Notes: generated by a model not told the origin, from the letters alone. A stretch of DNA of 64,000 nt from Pseudomonadota bacterium (GCA_002747395.1 PDPE01000026.1:1-64000), one strand, 5' to 3'. Shown: positions 1 to 10,958, counted from the first letter of the stretch. A program made the numbers and translations.

Positions 1-50
1 AAGAGAAAGAATGCGATCGCTTGACCTATCATTGTTAGGTTAATGTTCAC
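1..50 (-). CDS. atpF: ATP synthase F0 subunit b, N-terminal fragment (partial at window edge)
   Basis: Only the first 16 codons are inside the window. Read from 50 downwards they give MNINLTMIGQAIAFFL, which matches the start of the membrane anchor of F0 subunit b (E. coli begins MNLNATILGQAIAF). The start codon is GTG at 50-48, preceded by a GAGAGG ribosome binding site about 7 bases upstream. It follows atpE with a 53-base gap, as expected for the order atpI-atpB-atpE-atpF. Subunit b is the peripheral stalk that holds the F1 head to the membrane sector. The rest lies outside the window. Confidence 0.85.
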   Translation of the reverse strand, partial: MNINLTMIGQAIAFFL

Positions 51-103
51 GTCAACACCTCTCGCCTATATCTTTAAATTGATTTGGAATTTGCTCCAAT
101 TAA

Positions 104-391
<288 letters not shown>

Positions 392-422
392 TTAATATTA
401 AAGGTTAATTTATTGATAACAC

Positions 423-1262
<840 letters not shown>

Positions 1263-1283
1263 TCAAACTGTGTTGTTGCAGCT

Positions 1284-1682
1284 TTATTGCCGCGGTTTAA
1301 GGCTGATAACCATTGGCACCAGCCAGTTCGAAACGAGTAATACAAAATATGCTAGAAACATTGCCAGCACATCAAGCGGTTTGACGTAAATAAAAACGAC
1401 TGCAAAAAGTACAGCTGTCAATAGCAATTTTACCGCTTCGCCTTTATAGAAAGACTGGACAATCCTGCGTGCTGCCTGCGCGCCTCCATAAGCAAAGGCC
1501 TTATAGGCAAAGTAGCTGTTGGGTATAATGAACACTACCCCGCCAACCAGTGCTGAATAAAAGGCGGTGACCCCCCTTACATAAAACAAAGCGGAAACTA
1601 CCGCCAGTATCATCAGCTGAAACAATACGATACGAAAAACAGAAGGCCGTGAAATGGAGTTACGTATTTTCTTCACCTTCAA
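1284..1682 (-). CDS. atpI: ATP synthase accessory protein AtpI
   Basis: A 132-residue, basic and hydrophobic protein with about four predicted membrane segments and a charged N-terminus (MKVKKIRNSISRPS). It is the first gene of the ATP synthase operon, where AtpI normally sits. In the family it assists c-ring assembly and possibly magnesium supply. Sequence conservation is low in this family, so the assignment rests on topology, length (E. coli 126) and position directly before atpB. The promoter lies about 160 bases upstream of the start. Confidence 0.88.
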   Translation of the reverse strand: MKVKKIRNSISRPSVFRIVLFQLMILAVVSALFYVRGVTAFYSALVGGVVFIIPNSYFAYKAFAYGGAQAARRIVQSFYKGEAVKLLLTAVLFAVVFIYVKPLDVLAMFLAYFVLLVSNWLVPMVISLKPRQ

Positions 1683-1844
1683 TCATTTCAACCGCTGAAA
1701 GTATGCTCGCGTTACCTGCCTGACTTCAGGCTTTTCAGGGTTCGGATGGCAAGCAACCAAACCGTCCTTCGCATTATCACCGATAAAACAGAAATATGCA
1801 CTACCTGTTTTGGCTCCTGGATTCCTCGGCCCCGAGCGATCCAA

Positions 1845-1873
1845 ATTATAGAGATATTGGGATAGGCATTCAA
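1845..1873 (-). promoter_or_regulatory. sigma70-type promoter of the ATP synthase operon
   Basis: On the minus strand a TTGAAT hexamer (1873-1868) and a perfect TATAAT (1850-1845) are separated by exactly 17 bases. Transcription would start near 1838, giving a leader of about 155 bases before atpI. This is the best promoter match I found in the window and fits a highly expressed operon. Confidence 0.8.
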
Positions 1874-1979
1874 CTTAAAAACAGGCAGTCAAGTCAAAAA
1901 CACCGTGAATTGGGCGAATAAATTTCTGTCGGGTTATAAAAACGACCGGGAAGGAAGTCAGCGTACTCCTGTTCTTGAA

Positions 1980-2023
1980 AGAAAAACCGGTTTATTCGGG
2001 CATTGCAGTCGGATAAATGCCCG
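1980..2023 (-). terminator. putative terminator downstream of parB
   Basis: An 8-bp perfect inverted repeat (CGGGCATT / AATGCCCG, 1997-2023, 11-base loop) follows the parB stop by about 55 bases. A GTTTTTC tract comes some 9 bases after the stem on the minus strand. The distance between stem and U-tract is longer than ideal, so termination is plausible, not certain. It would separate the parAB operon from the ATP synthase promoter. Confidence 0.45.
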
Positions 2024-2077
2024 TCGTACCACCTTGCATTCTGCTGTCTTGTATCCTCTGTTTTGTGTCAGGTTTCA

Positions 2078-2950
2078 CTATTTGATGTGTTCGAGTATAC
2101 CATCCAGCTCATCCAGCGAGTTATATTGAATGGTCAGCTTGCCCTTGCCCTTCGGCGTACAGCTGATACTCACGCGTGCCCCCAGCCTGTCTGACAGATC
2201 ATCCTGCAAACGTCTGACATCCGGACTGACGAGGTCTCTCGCTTTTGATGTTTTCTCCCGTTCACTTTGAACTTGCCTGACCAGGGCTTCCGTTTGACGG
2301 ACGGAAAGGGATTTTGCGGTAACGATCTGTGCCGTACTAATCTGTTTGCCCTCGCTCAGCCCCAGGAGTGCTTTTGCATGGCCCATTTCAATGTCGCCGT
2401 GCTCCAACAGGGTTCTCACTTCTGTAGTCAGGCTGAGCAGTCGCAATAAATTGGTAATGGTTGTTCTCGATTTCCCGACTGCCTCGGCCACCTGTTGCTG
2501 GGTTAAGTCGAACTCGTCCTGCAGACGTTGCAGGGCAAATGCTTCTTCAACCGGATTCAGGTTTTCCCGCTGAATGTTTTCGATCAGCGACATGGCGATT
2601 GTCGCTTCATCCGTGACTTCCCGAATGATAGCGGGAATCGTGTCCAGTTGTACCAGTTGCGCTGCTCGCCAACGGCGTTCACCAGCGATAATTTCATAGC
2701 GACCTTCGCTGACAGGGCGCACTACCACCGGTTGCACAATTCCTTGTTGACGAATGGAGTCTGCCAATTCATCCAGTGAGGTCGGATCCATATCTCGCCT
2801 GGGCTGATACTGCCCCCTTTGCAACAACTCGACGGGAATCTCACGCATATCGCTGTCCATACTGCCCGGTTTTTCCTCGACCGGTTTCTGGGCACTTTTC
2901 AGCAGGGCTCCCAATCCCTTTGATCCAAGTCCTTTCGTTTTTTTAACCAT
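2078..2950 (-). CDS. parB: chromosome-partitioning protein ParB (CTP-dependent clamp)
   Basis: ParB binds parS sites near the origin and slides along DNA as a CTP-gated clamp, working with ParA and SMC in segregation. The 290-residue protein has the N-terminal ParA-contact segment, the CTP-binding motifs GERRWRAA (residues 90-97) and ENIQRENLNPVEEA (124-137), a helix-turn-helix (about 149-172) and a C-terminal dimerisation domain. It lies 118 bases downstream of parA in the usual order. The likely targets are the two TGTTCCACGTGGAACA palindromes inside recF, across oriC. Confidence 0.96.
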   Translation of the reverse strand: MVKKTKGLGSKGLGALLKSAQKPVEEKPGSMDSDMREIPVELLQRGQYQPRRDMDPTSLDELADSIRQQGIVQPVVVRPVSEGRYEIIAGERRWRAAQLVQLDTIPAIIREVTDEATIAMSLIENIQRENLNPVEEAFALQRLQDEFDLTQQQVAEAVGKSRTTITNLLRLLSLTTEVRTLLEHGDIEMGHAKALLGLSEGKQISTAQIVTAKSLSVRQTEALVRQVQSEREKTSKARDLVSPDVRRLQDDLSDRLGARVSISCTPKGKGKLTIQYNSLDELDGILEHIK

Positions 2951-3068
2951 GGCAAACTCTGTTACTTCTCAGTTACGTGGGAATACATACATTCCGTTGT
3001 CAAACAAATTTCTGTTGTCAGACAAATTAAAGGGGTTGTCAGGTATACATTACAGGTAACCCGGTGAG

Positions 3069-3866
3069 TCAGGCCGGAATTGCATCGCGATTTTTTTTCC
3101 GTTTCCGATTCCGTCGAACCAGTTCACCGGCAACGGCGAGATAAGCTACCGAACCTTTCGAGGACTTGTCATACTTCAATGCCGGCAAACCATGACTGGG
3201 TGCTTCGGCAAGACGCACATTTCTGGGCACAACGGAACCATAGAGTTTATCGCCAAAATATTCTTTCAGCTGGGCGGAAACATCCAGAGTCAGGCTGTTT
3301 CTCGGATCATACATGGTTCGCAACAGACCTTCGACATCCAGGTGGGGGTTCACCGTTTCCTTTATCTGTTCAATAGTATTCATCAGTGCAGCCAGGCCTT
3401 CCAGTGCATAGTATTCACATTGCATCGGGATAAGAGCACTGTCTGCCGATGAAAGTGCATTCACTGTCAACATATTGAGTGATGGCGGGCAGTCAATCAG
3501 TATGAATTCGTAGCGCTCTCTCACTGTATTCAGAGCCAGCCGTAACCGGTGTTCCCGACCAATTTCATTCATTAGCTCGACTTCAGCGGCGGTGACATCA
3601 CCATTAGAAGGAATAAGATCAAAACCTGCACTCTCCGAGTGAACGATCACTTCCTCAACCGGCTTCTTTTTTGTCAGCACTTCGTACACCGTACTTGCAC
3701 ATTCGTATTTGTCGATTCCCGCACCCATGGTCGCGTTCCCCTGGGGGTCCAGATCAACCAGCAGCACCTTTCTTTTCATTGCAGCCAGGGAGGCACATAA
3801 ATTGACACAGGTGGTCGTTTTTCCCACTCCGCCTTTCTGGTTCGTCACTGCAATTATTCGTGCCAC
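3069..3866 (-). CDS. parA: chromosome-partitioning ATPase ParA (Soj)
   Basis: A 265-residue deviant-Walker ATPase that moves ParB-bound origins. The N-terminus carries KGGVGKTT (residues 11-18, including the signature lysine at 11), the switch region DLDPQGN (38-44) and the Walker B-like IDCPPS near residue 125. It is a chromosomal type: there is no N-terminal DNA-binding extension of the kind found in P1-like plasmid ParA proteins. The gene is 22 bases downstream of rsmG and precedes parB, the standard mnmG-rsmG-parA-parB arrangement. Confidence 0.96.
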   Translation of the reverse strand: MARIIAVTNQKGGVGKTTTCVNLCASLAAMKRKVLLVDLDPQGNATMGAGIDKYECASTVYEVLTKKKPVEEVIVHSESAGFDLIPSNGDVTAAEVELMNEIGREHRLRLALNTVRERYEFILIDCPPSLNMLTVNALSSADSALIPMQCEYYALEGLAALMNTIEQIKETVNPHLDVEGLLRTMYDPRNSLTLDVSAQLKEYFGDKLYGSVVPRNVRLAEAPSHGLPALKYDKSSKGSVAYLAVAGELVRRNRKRKKNRDAIPA

Positions 3867-3888
3867 TTTACTTTCCTTACCGGTTTGT

Positions 3889-4524
3889 TTATTCAGCTAT
3901 TCGAGAGAGAATCAGCAGATGCCTTTTCCCGTCACATTCAGGTACGAAGACTTCCAGAGAAGAATCAATCTGATAACGGTTCGCAATCTGTTTGATTTCC
4001 TGCTCGGGATACTGGCCTTTCATCGCAAAAAACACGCCTTTTTTATCAAGCAGGTGATCACACCAGCGCACCATGTTATCCAACGATGAAAATGCCCTGG
4101 ATATCACGATATCAAAGAGTCTGGCCGGAATATACTTCTCCGCACGTTGGTAAACAATGTTGATATTGCCCAGATCCAGTTCGATTTTACATTGATTCAG
4201 GAACCGTGTCTTTTTACTGTTACTATCCAGCAGGGTGAATTGTCTTTCGGGAAAAACGATTGAAAGCGGAATACCGGGAAGGCCGGGACCGGTTCCCACA
4301 TCAATAATGTTCACAGCCGGATTTTTCGAAAGCGTTGTAACCAGTGACAGGCTGTCCAGTATATGTCGTGACACCATGTCTTCCAGGTTGCGTATCGCTG
4401 TCAGATTATAGGCCTTGTTCCATTTCGACAATAACGAAACATAGGCGCCCAGTTTTTCCACTACTTCGACAGGTTGCTCAATACCCATTTGAGCACACCC
4501 GTCTGCAATTTGTTGACTATACAC
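3889..4524 (-). CDS. rsmG: 16S rRNA (guanine527-N7)-methyltransferase RsmG (GidB)
   Basis: This protein methylates G527 of 16S rRNA using S-adenosylmethionine. The SAM-binding loop DVGTGPGLPGIP is at about residues 75-86. The upstream family segment WNKAYNLTAIR followed by RHILDSLS matches E. coli RsmG closely, and length (211) agrees with E. coli (207). It follows mnmG by 12 bases and is presumably in one transcript with it. Confidence 0.96.
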   Translation of the reverse strand: MYSQQIADGCAQMGIEQPVEVVEKLGAYVSLLSKWNKAYNLTAIRNLEDMVSRHILDSLSLVTTLSKNPAVNIIDVGTGPGLPGIPLSIVFPERQFTLLDSNSKKTRFLNQCKIELDLGNINIVYQRAEKYIPARLFDIVISRAFSSLDNMVRWCDHLLDKKGVFFAMKGQYPEQEIKQIANRYQIDSSLEVFVPECDGKRHLLILSRIAE

Positions 4525-4536
4525 AACACATCCTGT

Positions 4537-6429
4537 TCAGGCAGATTTTTTATTCAGCATTGCCCGTTTCTTCAATTGAATGATCAGTAATGAAGCAGCC
4601 GCCGGCGTCATGCCCTGTATCCGTGATGCCTGGGCAATGGTTGCAGGCTTGACTTCTTTCAGCTTGTCAACCAGTTCATTTGATAGCCCCGAGATAGCTT
4701 CGTAATCGAAATTTTCCGGCAGTGGCGTATTTTCATGGCGCTTCAGTCGCGCTATTTCTTCTTTTTGACGGTTGATGTAACCCTCATACTTCACCTGAAT
4801 TTCGATTTGTTCTGCTACCGCCCTGTCTGCAATACCATGGTTCTGGCAATGCTCGATATCTGCTATGGTCAATTCGGGGCGCTTCAGTAAATCTGCAAGA
4901 CAGTTTTCCTTGTTGAGTGGTCGTTGCAGTTTGAGGTTGATTCGCTCTGCCTGCACAGAGCCCGGCTGTATCCAGGTTTTCATCAACCGGTTTTTTTCCA
5001 GTTCGATGGCTTCCCGTTTGTTGGAAAACGCACGCCAGCGTTCCTCATCAACCAGACCCAGTTCACGTCCCTTTTCGGTGAGCCGCAAGTCAGCGTTATC
5101 TTCCCGAAGCAATAAACGATACTCCGCTCGACTGGTAAACATGCGGTAAGGTTCCCTGGTTCCCAGGGTGACCAGATCATCGACCAGAACACCAATGTAG
5201 GCTTCATCCCGGGATGGATACCAGGGGGCTTTCTCCTGAACTTTCAATGCGGCATTGATGCCGGCAAGCAAACCTTGTGCTCCGGCTTCTTCGTAGCCGG
5301 TGGTACCGTTGATCTGACCTGCAAAAAACAGATTGTCGATGTGTCGGGTTTCCAGAGAATGGTCAAGATCCATCGGATTAAAGTAATCATATTCGATAGC
5401 ATAACCCGGACGGGTAATATGGGCATGTTCAAAACCGGTGATGCTTCGAACTGCCTCCAGCTGAATATCAAAGGGCAAGGAGGTAGAAATTCCGTTAGGG
5501 TAGAGTTCCCGGGTATGATGGGGCAAACCTTCCGGCTCGACAAATATCTGGTGTGAATCCTTGTCGGCAAAACGGTTGATCTTGTCCTCGATGGAGGGAC
5601 AGTATCGAGGCCCGACGCCTTCAATGACCCCGGTAAACATGGGAGAACGATCAAATCCGCTGCGAATAATGTCATGGGTTCTCTCATTGGTTTTGGTGAT
5701 ATAGCAATTGATCTGTTGCGGGTGATCATCAACGTGACCCATATAGGACATTACGGGAGTCGGAAAATCACCGGGCTGTTTCTCCATTACATCGAAATCG
5801 ACAGTGCGAGAGTCAATTCGCGGTGGTGTTCCGGTTTTGAGCCGGTCAACGCGAAGTGGCAGCTCTCGCAACCTTTTCGCCAGCGCAATGGAAGGAGGAT
5901 CGCCTGCTCGTCCGCCGCTATGGTTATCCAGACCGATATGAATCACTCCGCCGAGGAAGGTGCCCGTTGTCAATATGACAGTGGACGAATTGAATTTCAC
6001 GCCCATATTGGTAACAACACCTGCAACCCGACCATTGTTTACTATGAGGTCATCTGCAGCTTGTTGAAATATCGATAAATTGTCCTGTTTTTCCAGCATG
6101 GATCGAATCGCGTTGCGATACAGGGTTCTGTCAGCCTGAGCCCGTGTGGCACGCACTGCCGGGCCTTTTCGACTGTTTAAAATACGAAAATGAATACCGG
6201 CCAGGTCTGTGGCGATACCCATGGCACCACCAAGTGCATCAATTTCTTTCACCAGATGACTTTTGCCAATACCACCAATGGCCGGATTACAGGACATTTG
6301 ACCAAGGGTCTCAATATTGTGCGTCAGTAACAGGGTTTGACATCCCATTCGTGCAGCCGCCAGTGCGGCTTCTGTGCCCGCATGACCGCCACCGATCACT
6401 ATTACGTCAAACCTGGTTGGAAATTCCAC
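4537..6429 (-). CDS. mnmG: tRNA uridine-5-carboxymethylaminomethyl modification enzyme MnmG (GidA)
   Basis: With MnmE, MnmG builds the cmnm5 side chain on wobble uridine 34 of several tRNAs, using FAD and methylene-tetrahydrofolate. The FAD dinucleotide-binding motif [11 protein letters not shown] starts at residue 12. Family segments follow, such as [22 protein letters not shown] and, in the C-terminal half, [16 protein letters not shown]. Length 630 equals the family norm (E. coli 629). It heads the mnmG-rsmG-parA-parB block. A 496-base spacer with DnaA boxes separates it from mnmE. Confidence 0.98.
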   Translation of the reverse strand: MEFPTRFDVIVIGGGHAGTEAALAAARMGCQTLLLTHNIETLGQMSCNPAIGGIGKSHLVKEIDALGGAMGIATDLAGIHFRILNSRKGPAVRATRAQADRTLYRNAIRSMLEKQDNLSIFQQAADDLIVNNGRVAGVVTNMGVKFNSSTVILTTGTFLGGVIHIGLDNHSGGRAGDPPSIALAKRLRELPLRVDRLKTGTPPRIDSRTVDFDVMEKQPGDFPTPVMSYMGHVDDHPQQINCYITKTNERTHDIIRSGFDRSPMFTGVIEGVGPRYCPSIEDKINRFADKDSHQIFVEPEGLPHHTRELYPNGISTSLPFDIQLEAVRSITGFEHAHITRPGYAIEYDYFNPMDLDHSLETRHIDNLFFAGQINGTTGYEEAGAQGLLAGINAALKVQEKAPWYPSRDEAYIGVLVDDLVTLGTREPYRMFTSRAEYRLLLREDNADLRLTEKGRELGLVDEERWRAFSNKREAIELEKNRLMKTWIQPGSVQAERINLKLQRPLNKENCLADLLKRPELTIADIEHCQNHGIADRAVAEQIEIQVKYEGYINRQKEEIARLKRHENTPLPENFDYEAISGLSNELVDKLKEVKPATIAQASRIQGMTPAAASLLIIQLKKRAMLNKKSA

Positions 6430-6515
6430 GATTGCACTCCGTCATTATCATTGCATTGCTCCACCATTGAACGCTATCACCGCGGCATGTTATTTCTGTT
6501 GATAGAAACAGCCGC

Positions 6516-6545
6516 ATTATACGTTATTATCGAGGGAGATATCAG
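6516..6545 (-). promoter_or_regulatory. possible mnmG promoter
   Basis: A perfect TATAAT lies at 6521-6516 on the minus strand, with CTGATA (4 of 6 matches to the -35 consensus) 18 bases upstream at 6545-6540. Transcription would start about 80 bases before the mnmG start codon. The -10 is strong and the -35 only fair. Confidence 0.5.
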
Positions 6546-6653
6546 CACTGACTGATTAAAATATATACGGTATACCTGTCCTGCCAACGCGAATGGACTA
6601 TCAGCCCGTCAGGGAAGGAGACCGAATCACTGATTTGTTTATCTTTCAGTAAG

Positions 6654-6804
6654 TTATACCCAGTTTCTCAAATAGTTATCAAACTATTTATCCACAGAAA
6701 AAACTTCCCGCAATTAGCGGAACAGGGAATGTATCTCATTGATTTTATTAGTTATAAATCAATTGAAAAACAAGAATATCCGGTATTGAAAAAAGTTATC
6801 CACA
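6654..6804. promoter_or_regulatory. DnaA-box cluster in the mnmG-mnmE spacer
   Basis: The 496-base gap between mnmG and mnmE holds no credible gene. It does hold two perfect consensus DnaA boxes TTATCCACA on the plus strand, at 6688-6696 and 6796-6804, and a one-mismatch box TTATACCCA at 6654-6662. The sequence between them is AT-rich (for example 6741-6775). In E. coli oriC lies beside mnmG (gidA), so this could be a DnaA-titration or regulatory site, or a relic or auxiliary origin. No role is proven. Confidence 0.55.
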
Positions 6805-6925
6805 ATTATGGCAATAAATGACGACGGCATTGTAACAACAGGAAATGACAGGTCTTTCGCGCAGGTAAAATTGGCATTGCGTATTCCAATTTGACCCTAA
6901 AGTTGCAGGATCACCCGTATTTCAC

Positions 6926-8293
6926 CTATTTTCCAATGCAAAAGCTGGAGAATATCTGCCCCAGCAAGTCATCACTGGTGAATTCGCCCGTAATTTCACC
7001 CAAATGATCCTGTGCTGATCGTAAATCCTCAGCAAGAAGTTCGCCTGCCTTGAAAGTGCCTAGTTGATACCTGCCGTTTTCGAGAAATTCCAATGCCTTC
7101 TCAATACGGTTTAAATGCCTTCTCCGGGCGACAAACACGCCTTCAGTGAGTGTGGCATAACCCATTTTGTCTTTTAAATGTTCTCTCAGCGCATCGAGGC
7201 CTGTACCGGTTTTGGCTGATAAACGAATAATCGGCACAGCATTCGATTCATCCAAACCAATGGGTTCACCGGATCGATCAACCTTGTTCCTTACGATAGT
7301 TACCTTGTCTTCTGGTGGTTGAACCCCGAGAAAAGAGGGCCAGAGTTGATCAGGAGTGAGCGATGTGGTCTCAGTGCTATCTATCAACAATAATACCCGG
7401 TCTGCCGAGTGAATTTCATCCAGTGCCCTGGATATACCAATTTTCTCGACTTCATCAGCATTTTCTCTCAGACCGGCCGTATCGATAATATGCAGTGGCA
7501 TACCGTCAATCTGAATATGTTCTTTCAGAATGTCTCTTGTCGTTCCTTCTATGGAGGTCACTATTGCCGATTCTTTTTCAGCCAGCGCGTTTAACAAACT
7601 GGATTTGCCTGCATTGGGTCTACCCGCAATTACGACTTTCATTCCTTCCCGAAGTAGTGCGCCTTGTCTGGCTTTGTCGAAAACCAGGTTGATTCGGACA
7701 ATCAGCTCCTCCAGTTTTTCCATAACCAGACCGTCTGCCAGGAAGTCAATTTCTTCTTCCGGAAAATCAATGGCAGACTCAACGTACATGCGCAACTCAA
7801 TCAATTGATCGCGGAACAGGTTTATCTGGTTGGAAAAATCTCCCTGAAGGGAGTGCAATGCGGATTTTGCCGCCTGCTCACTTTCTGCGTCGATCAGATC
7901 GGCGATGGCTTCTGCCTGAACCAGATCGAGCTTGTCATTCAAAAAGGCACGTTCGGAAAACTCGCCGGGTCTGGCGTGGCGGGCGCCTGATGACAGAATG
8001 GTTTTTAGCAGCAGATCAAGAACAATTGGCCCACCATGAGCCTGAAACTCGATAATATCTTCGCCGGTAAAGGAATGGGGACCGGCATAGAAAAGGGCAA
8101 TTCCCCGATCTATGATTTCCCCTGATGCATCATAAAATGCTGAATAATGGGCATAGCGTTTTTTGGGTGTAAAACTCAGAATTTTTTTGGCAATGGGCAG
8201 GCTTTGTGCGCCGGACACACGAACAATTCCTACCCCGGCTTTACCCGGGGCAGTAGCTATAGCTGCAATGGTGTCCGAATCCAGGGGAGTCAA
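6926..8293 (-). CDS. mnmE: tRNA modification GTPase MnmE (TrmE)
   Basis: MnmE partners MnmG in modifying tRNA wobble uridine. The 455-residue protein has an N-terminal tetrahydrofolate-binding domain, a helical domain, and an inserted G domain with GRPNAGKS (224-231), GTTRD (250-254) and DTAG (271-274). It ends in the diagnostic CIGK with the conserved cysteine. The only start compatible with the family N-terminus is TTG at 8293, which follows the in-frame yidC stop TGA with no base between. Translation is therefore probably coupled to yidC. Confidence 0.97.
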   Translation of the reverse strand: MTPLDSDTIAAIATAPGKAGVGIVRVSGAQSLPIAKKILSFTPKKRYAHYSAFYDASGEIIDRGIALFYAGPHSFTGEDIIEFQAHGGPIVLDLLLKTILSSGARHARPGEFSERAFLNDKLDLVQAEAIADLIDAESEQAAKSALHSLQGDFSNQINLFRDQLIELRMYVESAIDFPEEEIDFLADGLVMEKLEELIVRINLVFDKARQGALLREGMKVVIAGRPNAGKSSLLNALAEKESAIVTSIEGTTRDILKEHIQIDGMPLHIIDTAGLRENADEVEKIGISRALDEIHSADRVLLLIDSTETTSLTPDQLWPSFLGVQPPEDKVTIVRNKVDRSGEPIGLDESNAVPIIRLSAKTGTGLDALREHLKDKMGYATLTEGVFVARRRHLNRIEKALEFLENGRYQLGTFKAGELLAEDLRSAQDHLGEITGEFTSDDLLGQIFSSFCIGK

Positions 8294-10012
8294 TCAGGCC
8301 CCTTTCTCGATTTGTCGGGTGATATACCACTGTTGCGAGATAGAAAGGATATTGTTAACCAGCCAGTACAATACCAGACCGGCAGGGAACCACAGGAAAA
8401 ATATAGTGAAAATTACCGGCATCATTTTCATCACCTTTGCCTGGATCGGGTCGGGGGGTGTCGGGTTTAGCGCCATCTGGATAAACATGGTCGCGCCCAT
8501 GAGGAGGGGCAATATAAAATAGTGGTCTTTTACTGACAGGTCTGTAATCCAGAACACGAAAGGTGCGTGGCGTAGCTGAACACTTTCGAGCAAGACCCAG
8601 TAAAGGGCAATAAACACGGGCATTTGCACAAGAATGGGCAGGCAGCCTCCAAGCGGATTGATCTTTTCCTTGCGATACAAATCCATCATGGCCTGGGACA
8701 TTTTCTGCCTGTCATCACCATACTGTTCTTTGAGTCGTGTCAATTCGGGAGCGACTTTTCGCATTGCGGCCATGGAGCGGTAACTGGCTGCAGAAAGGTG
8801 AAAGAAAACGGCCTTGACACAAACGGTGACAAGGATAATGGCAACACCCCAGTTACCAACAAAGCCGTAGAGGAAATCCAGTAACAGGAACAGGGGGTAA
8901 GAGATGAAAAACAACCAGCCATAGTCAACAGTGAGATCCAGTTTGTCGGCTGCTTTTTTCAGACGATCAATTATTTTTGGCCCGATGTACGCCTTGACAC
9001 TGACGGTTGTCTGTTCACCAGGTTGCAACACTGTTGCCGGGCTGATAAACCCCATCAGATACTCATTGTTTCTCACTTTGGACTGATAGTAATGAGTGGT
9101 TTCGGGGTTTGGAATCCAGGCGGTGATGAAATAGTGCTGAATAAAGGCTACCCAGCCACCGGATACCTTGCGGTTAACCGATTCTTCTCTCAGATCATCA
9201 AAAGATATTTTTTCATAGGGTTCTTCTTTACTGGAAAGAACCATGCCAAGGAAGGACTGCATTCCCATGCTGTTTTGTTGGGACGGGTCACCGGTATTGT
9301 CCCGGATAATCTTGCCGGAAAAATTCCCTTCCCAGGTTTGATCAGAGGTATTGTCCAGAATATAGTCAACATTGATCAAATATCGGTCTCGATAAAAGGT
9401 ATAGCGTTTGGTGACCTTTACTCCATCTTTTGAGTGATGAACCAGGTCAACAATCAACTCGTTTTCTGTTTCTGACAAGGTATATTGGTCTGATTCGGAA
9501 GTAAAAATGGCCGGCCCACCATTTTTGACCGAGTCAAACCCGTTTTTGCCATAAAAACCGCTTTCCATTATATATTTGCGAACAGCACTTGATTCAAGCA
9601 GATAAAAAGGGTCTTTCGAGTGTAAGGTCTGTTTGTAATGAGGCAGGGCAGCACTAATGATATTGCCACCTCGCAAATCTATGCCGATTTTGTAGGTATC
9701 TGTTTTAACGGTGATAATTTTACCGGAAGCAGTTTGACCGGTTGCAGAAACAGAAGGAGTCTGTGTCGATTCCGGAGTGATAAACTCACTGTCGTTTACC
9801 GTTTGGCGGTTTGATATATCAGATTGATTCCTGTTTTCATCAAAATTGATTTCAGGTGTTGAATGGGGAGAAGCTGAACTTTGTGCCGTCTGATTTTGGG
9901 TTGCAGCGACGGGTGTGTTTGGATTTTGACCATAATCGTTGTTCCAGGCCAATATCATCAGATAGGAAACTATCGCCAAACCTGCAAATATAATTCCTCT
10001 TTGGAAATCCAT
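8294..10012 (-). CDS. yidC: membrane protein insertase YidC
   Basis: YidC inserts and folds inner-membrane proteins, alone or with SecYEG. The 572-residue protein has an N-terminal membrane anchor (about residues 6-24), a large periplasmic domain typical of Gram-negative YidC, and the conserved C-terminal five-helix core with segments such as NPLGGCLPILVQMPVFIALY and the final LVLYWLVNNILSISQQ. The periplasmic linker near residues 35-95 is Ser/Thr/Gln-rich and poorly conserved. It lies between yidD and mnmE, the near-universal order. Confidence 0.97.
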   Translation of the reverse strand: MDFQRGIIFAGLAIVSYLMILAWNNDYGQNPNTPVAATQNQTAQSSASPHSTPEINFDENRNQSDISNRQTVNDSEFITPESTQTPSVSATGQTASGKIITVKTDTYKIGIDLRGGNIISAALPHYKQTLHSKDPFYLLESSAVRKYIMESGFYGKNGFDSVKNGGPAIFTSESDQYTLSETENELIVDLVHHSKDGVKVTKRYTFYRDRYLINVDYILDNTSDQTWEGNFSGKIIRDNTGDPSQQNSMGMQSFLGMVLSSKEEPYEKISFDDLREESVNRKVSGGWVAFIQHYFITAWIPNPETTHYYQSKVRNNEYLMGFISPATVLQPGEQTTVSVKAYIGPKIIDRLKKAADKLDLTVDYGWLFFISYPLFLLLDFLYGFVGNWGVAIILVTVCVKAVFFHLSAASYRSMAAMRKVAPELTRLKEQYGDDRQKMSQAMMDLYRKEKINPLGGCLPILVQMPVFIALYWVLLESVQLRHAPFVFWITDLSVKDHYFILPLLMGATMFIQMALNPTPPDPIQAKVMKMMPVIFTIFFLWFPAGLVLYWLVNNILSISQQWYITRQIEKGA

Positions 10013-10030
10013 TTTTTTTCGCCAATTTAA

Positions 10031-10279
10031 TCAATGAGAATGTGTATGACACTGAGAGTCAGATTTATTTTGGGGAACGGGATCAATGCCACCCTTTGTC
10101 CAGGGATGGCATCGGGACAATCTTTTGATACCCAGCCATGTTCCTTTTATGAAGCCATGTGTTTGCAATGCTTCGTACGTGTAGGCTGAACAGGTAGGAT
10201 AAAATCGACATGAGTTGCCAAACAGCGGACTAATCGCAATTTGATAAACTCTGATCAGGAACAATGCTATCGTTTTCAT
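10031..10279 (-). CDS. yidD: membrane protein insertion efficiency factor YidD
   Basis: A small 82-residue protein that assists YidC-dependent insertion. The family core [20 protein letters not shown] near residues 12-31 and the [13 protein letters not shown] segment near 57-69 are diagnostic. The conserved cysteines are present. The C-terminus is a short His/Ser-rich tail. It sits between rnpA (57-base gap) and yidC (18-base gap). Confidence 0.95.
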   Translation of the reverse strand: MKTIALFLIRVYQIAISPLFGNSCRFYPTCSAYTYEALQTHGFIKGTWLGIKRLSRCHPWTKGGIDPVPQNKSDSQCHTHSH

Positions 10280-10336
10280 TTGGCCACTTTAATGCAATAT
10301 CGAAAGATCAACCACGGGATATCCAAAAGTCAGTGA

Positions 10337-10711
10337 TCAGGGTTGTGCACGCTTGTCATAGTTCGATTGGAGTTTACCAAAAAGGTAATCAAGTTGTTTG
10401 ACAACAAATTGATTATTCTGGTTGGCAATGCCAGAACGAGCCAAAACGACAATATCCAGTTTTGGCAGGTTTTTTTTGTGTACACGAAAGAATTCCCGGG
10501 AAATTCTTTTAATACGGTTTCGATCAACGGCACGTTTGATATTTTTTTTGGAAAAAACAAATCCTATGCGAGGAGTGTTATTCCTGCTGACTGTCGCCAA
10601 AAGAAGAAAATAACGATTGGAGGATTTGATACAGTTGTTATCAAATACATAACGAAAATCCCCGGCGTCAAGTAACCTGCTAAACCGGGGAAAACCGTTT
10701 GATTTCATCAA
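10337..10711 (-). CDS. rnpA: ribonuclease P protein component
   Basis: The protein subunit of RNase P, which helps the catalytic RNA remove 5' leaders from tRNA precursors. The 124-residue basic protein shows the signature RNRIKRISREFFR around residues 60-72, the RNR core of the family. It starts with ATG at 10711, ten bases after the rpmH stop, consistent with the rpmH-rnpA operon. Confidence 0.95.
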   Translation of the reverse strand: MMKSNGFPRFSRLLDAGDFRYVFDNNCIKSSNRYFLLLATVSRNNTPRIGFVFSKKNIKRAVDRNRIKRISREFFRVHKKNLPKLDIVVLARSGIANQNNQFVVKQLDYLFGKLQSNYDKRAQP

Positions 10712-10721
10712 AAAACCAATC

Positions 10722-10856
10722 TCAGGCTGTCAGCTTTCTACGACCCTTCGCTCTTCTGGCAGCAACAATCTTGCGGCCATTTTTGGTTGCCATGCGGGCA
10801 CGGAAACCATGTGATCTCTTACGTTTCAGGGTACTGGGTTGAAAGGTTCTTTTCAT
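10722..10856 (-). CDS. rpmH: 50S ribosomal protein L34
   Basis: The 44-codon gene runs from ATG at 10856 to TGA at 10722-10724. The product is very basic. It starts [20 protein letters not shown], the invariant L34 N-terminus, and ends KGRRKLTA. It is the first gene leftward of oriC and is followed by rnpA after ten bases. The promoter at 10930-10958 would serve rpmH-rnpA and probably yidD-yidC-mnmE. Confidence 0.98.
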   Translation of the reverse strand: MKRTFQPSTLKRKRSHGFRARMATKNGRKIVAARRAKGRRKLTA

Positions 10857-10929
10857 AATTGCTTACTCACAAATCACTGTCACGACGTTAGTACAAATTA
10901 CATACCGAACTCATAAAAAAGGGAGCGAG

Positions 10930-10958
10930 ATTCTAAAAGATTTGTTGGTCAAGTTCAA
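10930..10958 (-). promoter_or_regulatory. rpmH promoter
   Basis: Minus-strand TTGAAC (10958-10953) and TAGAAT (10935-10930) with exactly 17 bases between them. The inferred start near 10923 leaves a leader of about 65 bases before rpmH. It points left, away from dnaA, from the left shoulder of oriC. Confidence 0.7.

Noticed and set aside
5244..5732. A 162-codon open frame on the minus strand within mnmG
   Set aside because: It is an out-of-frame shadow of mnmG, whose own frame is complete and conserved.
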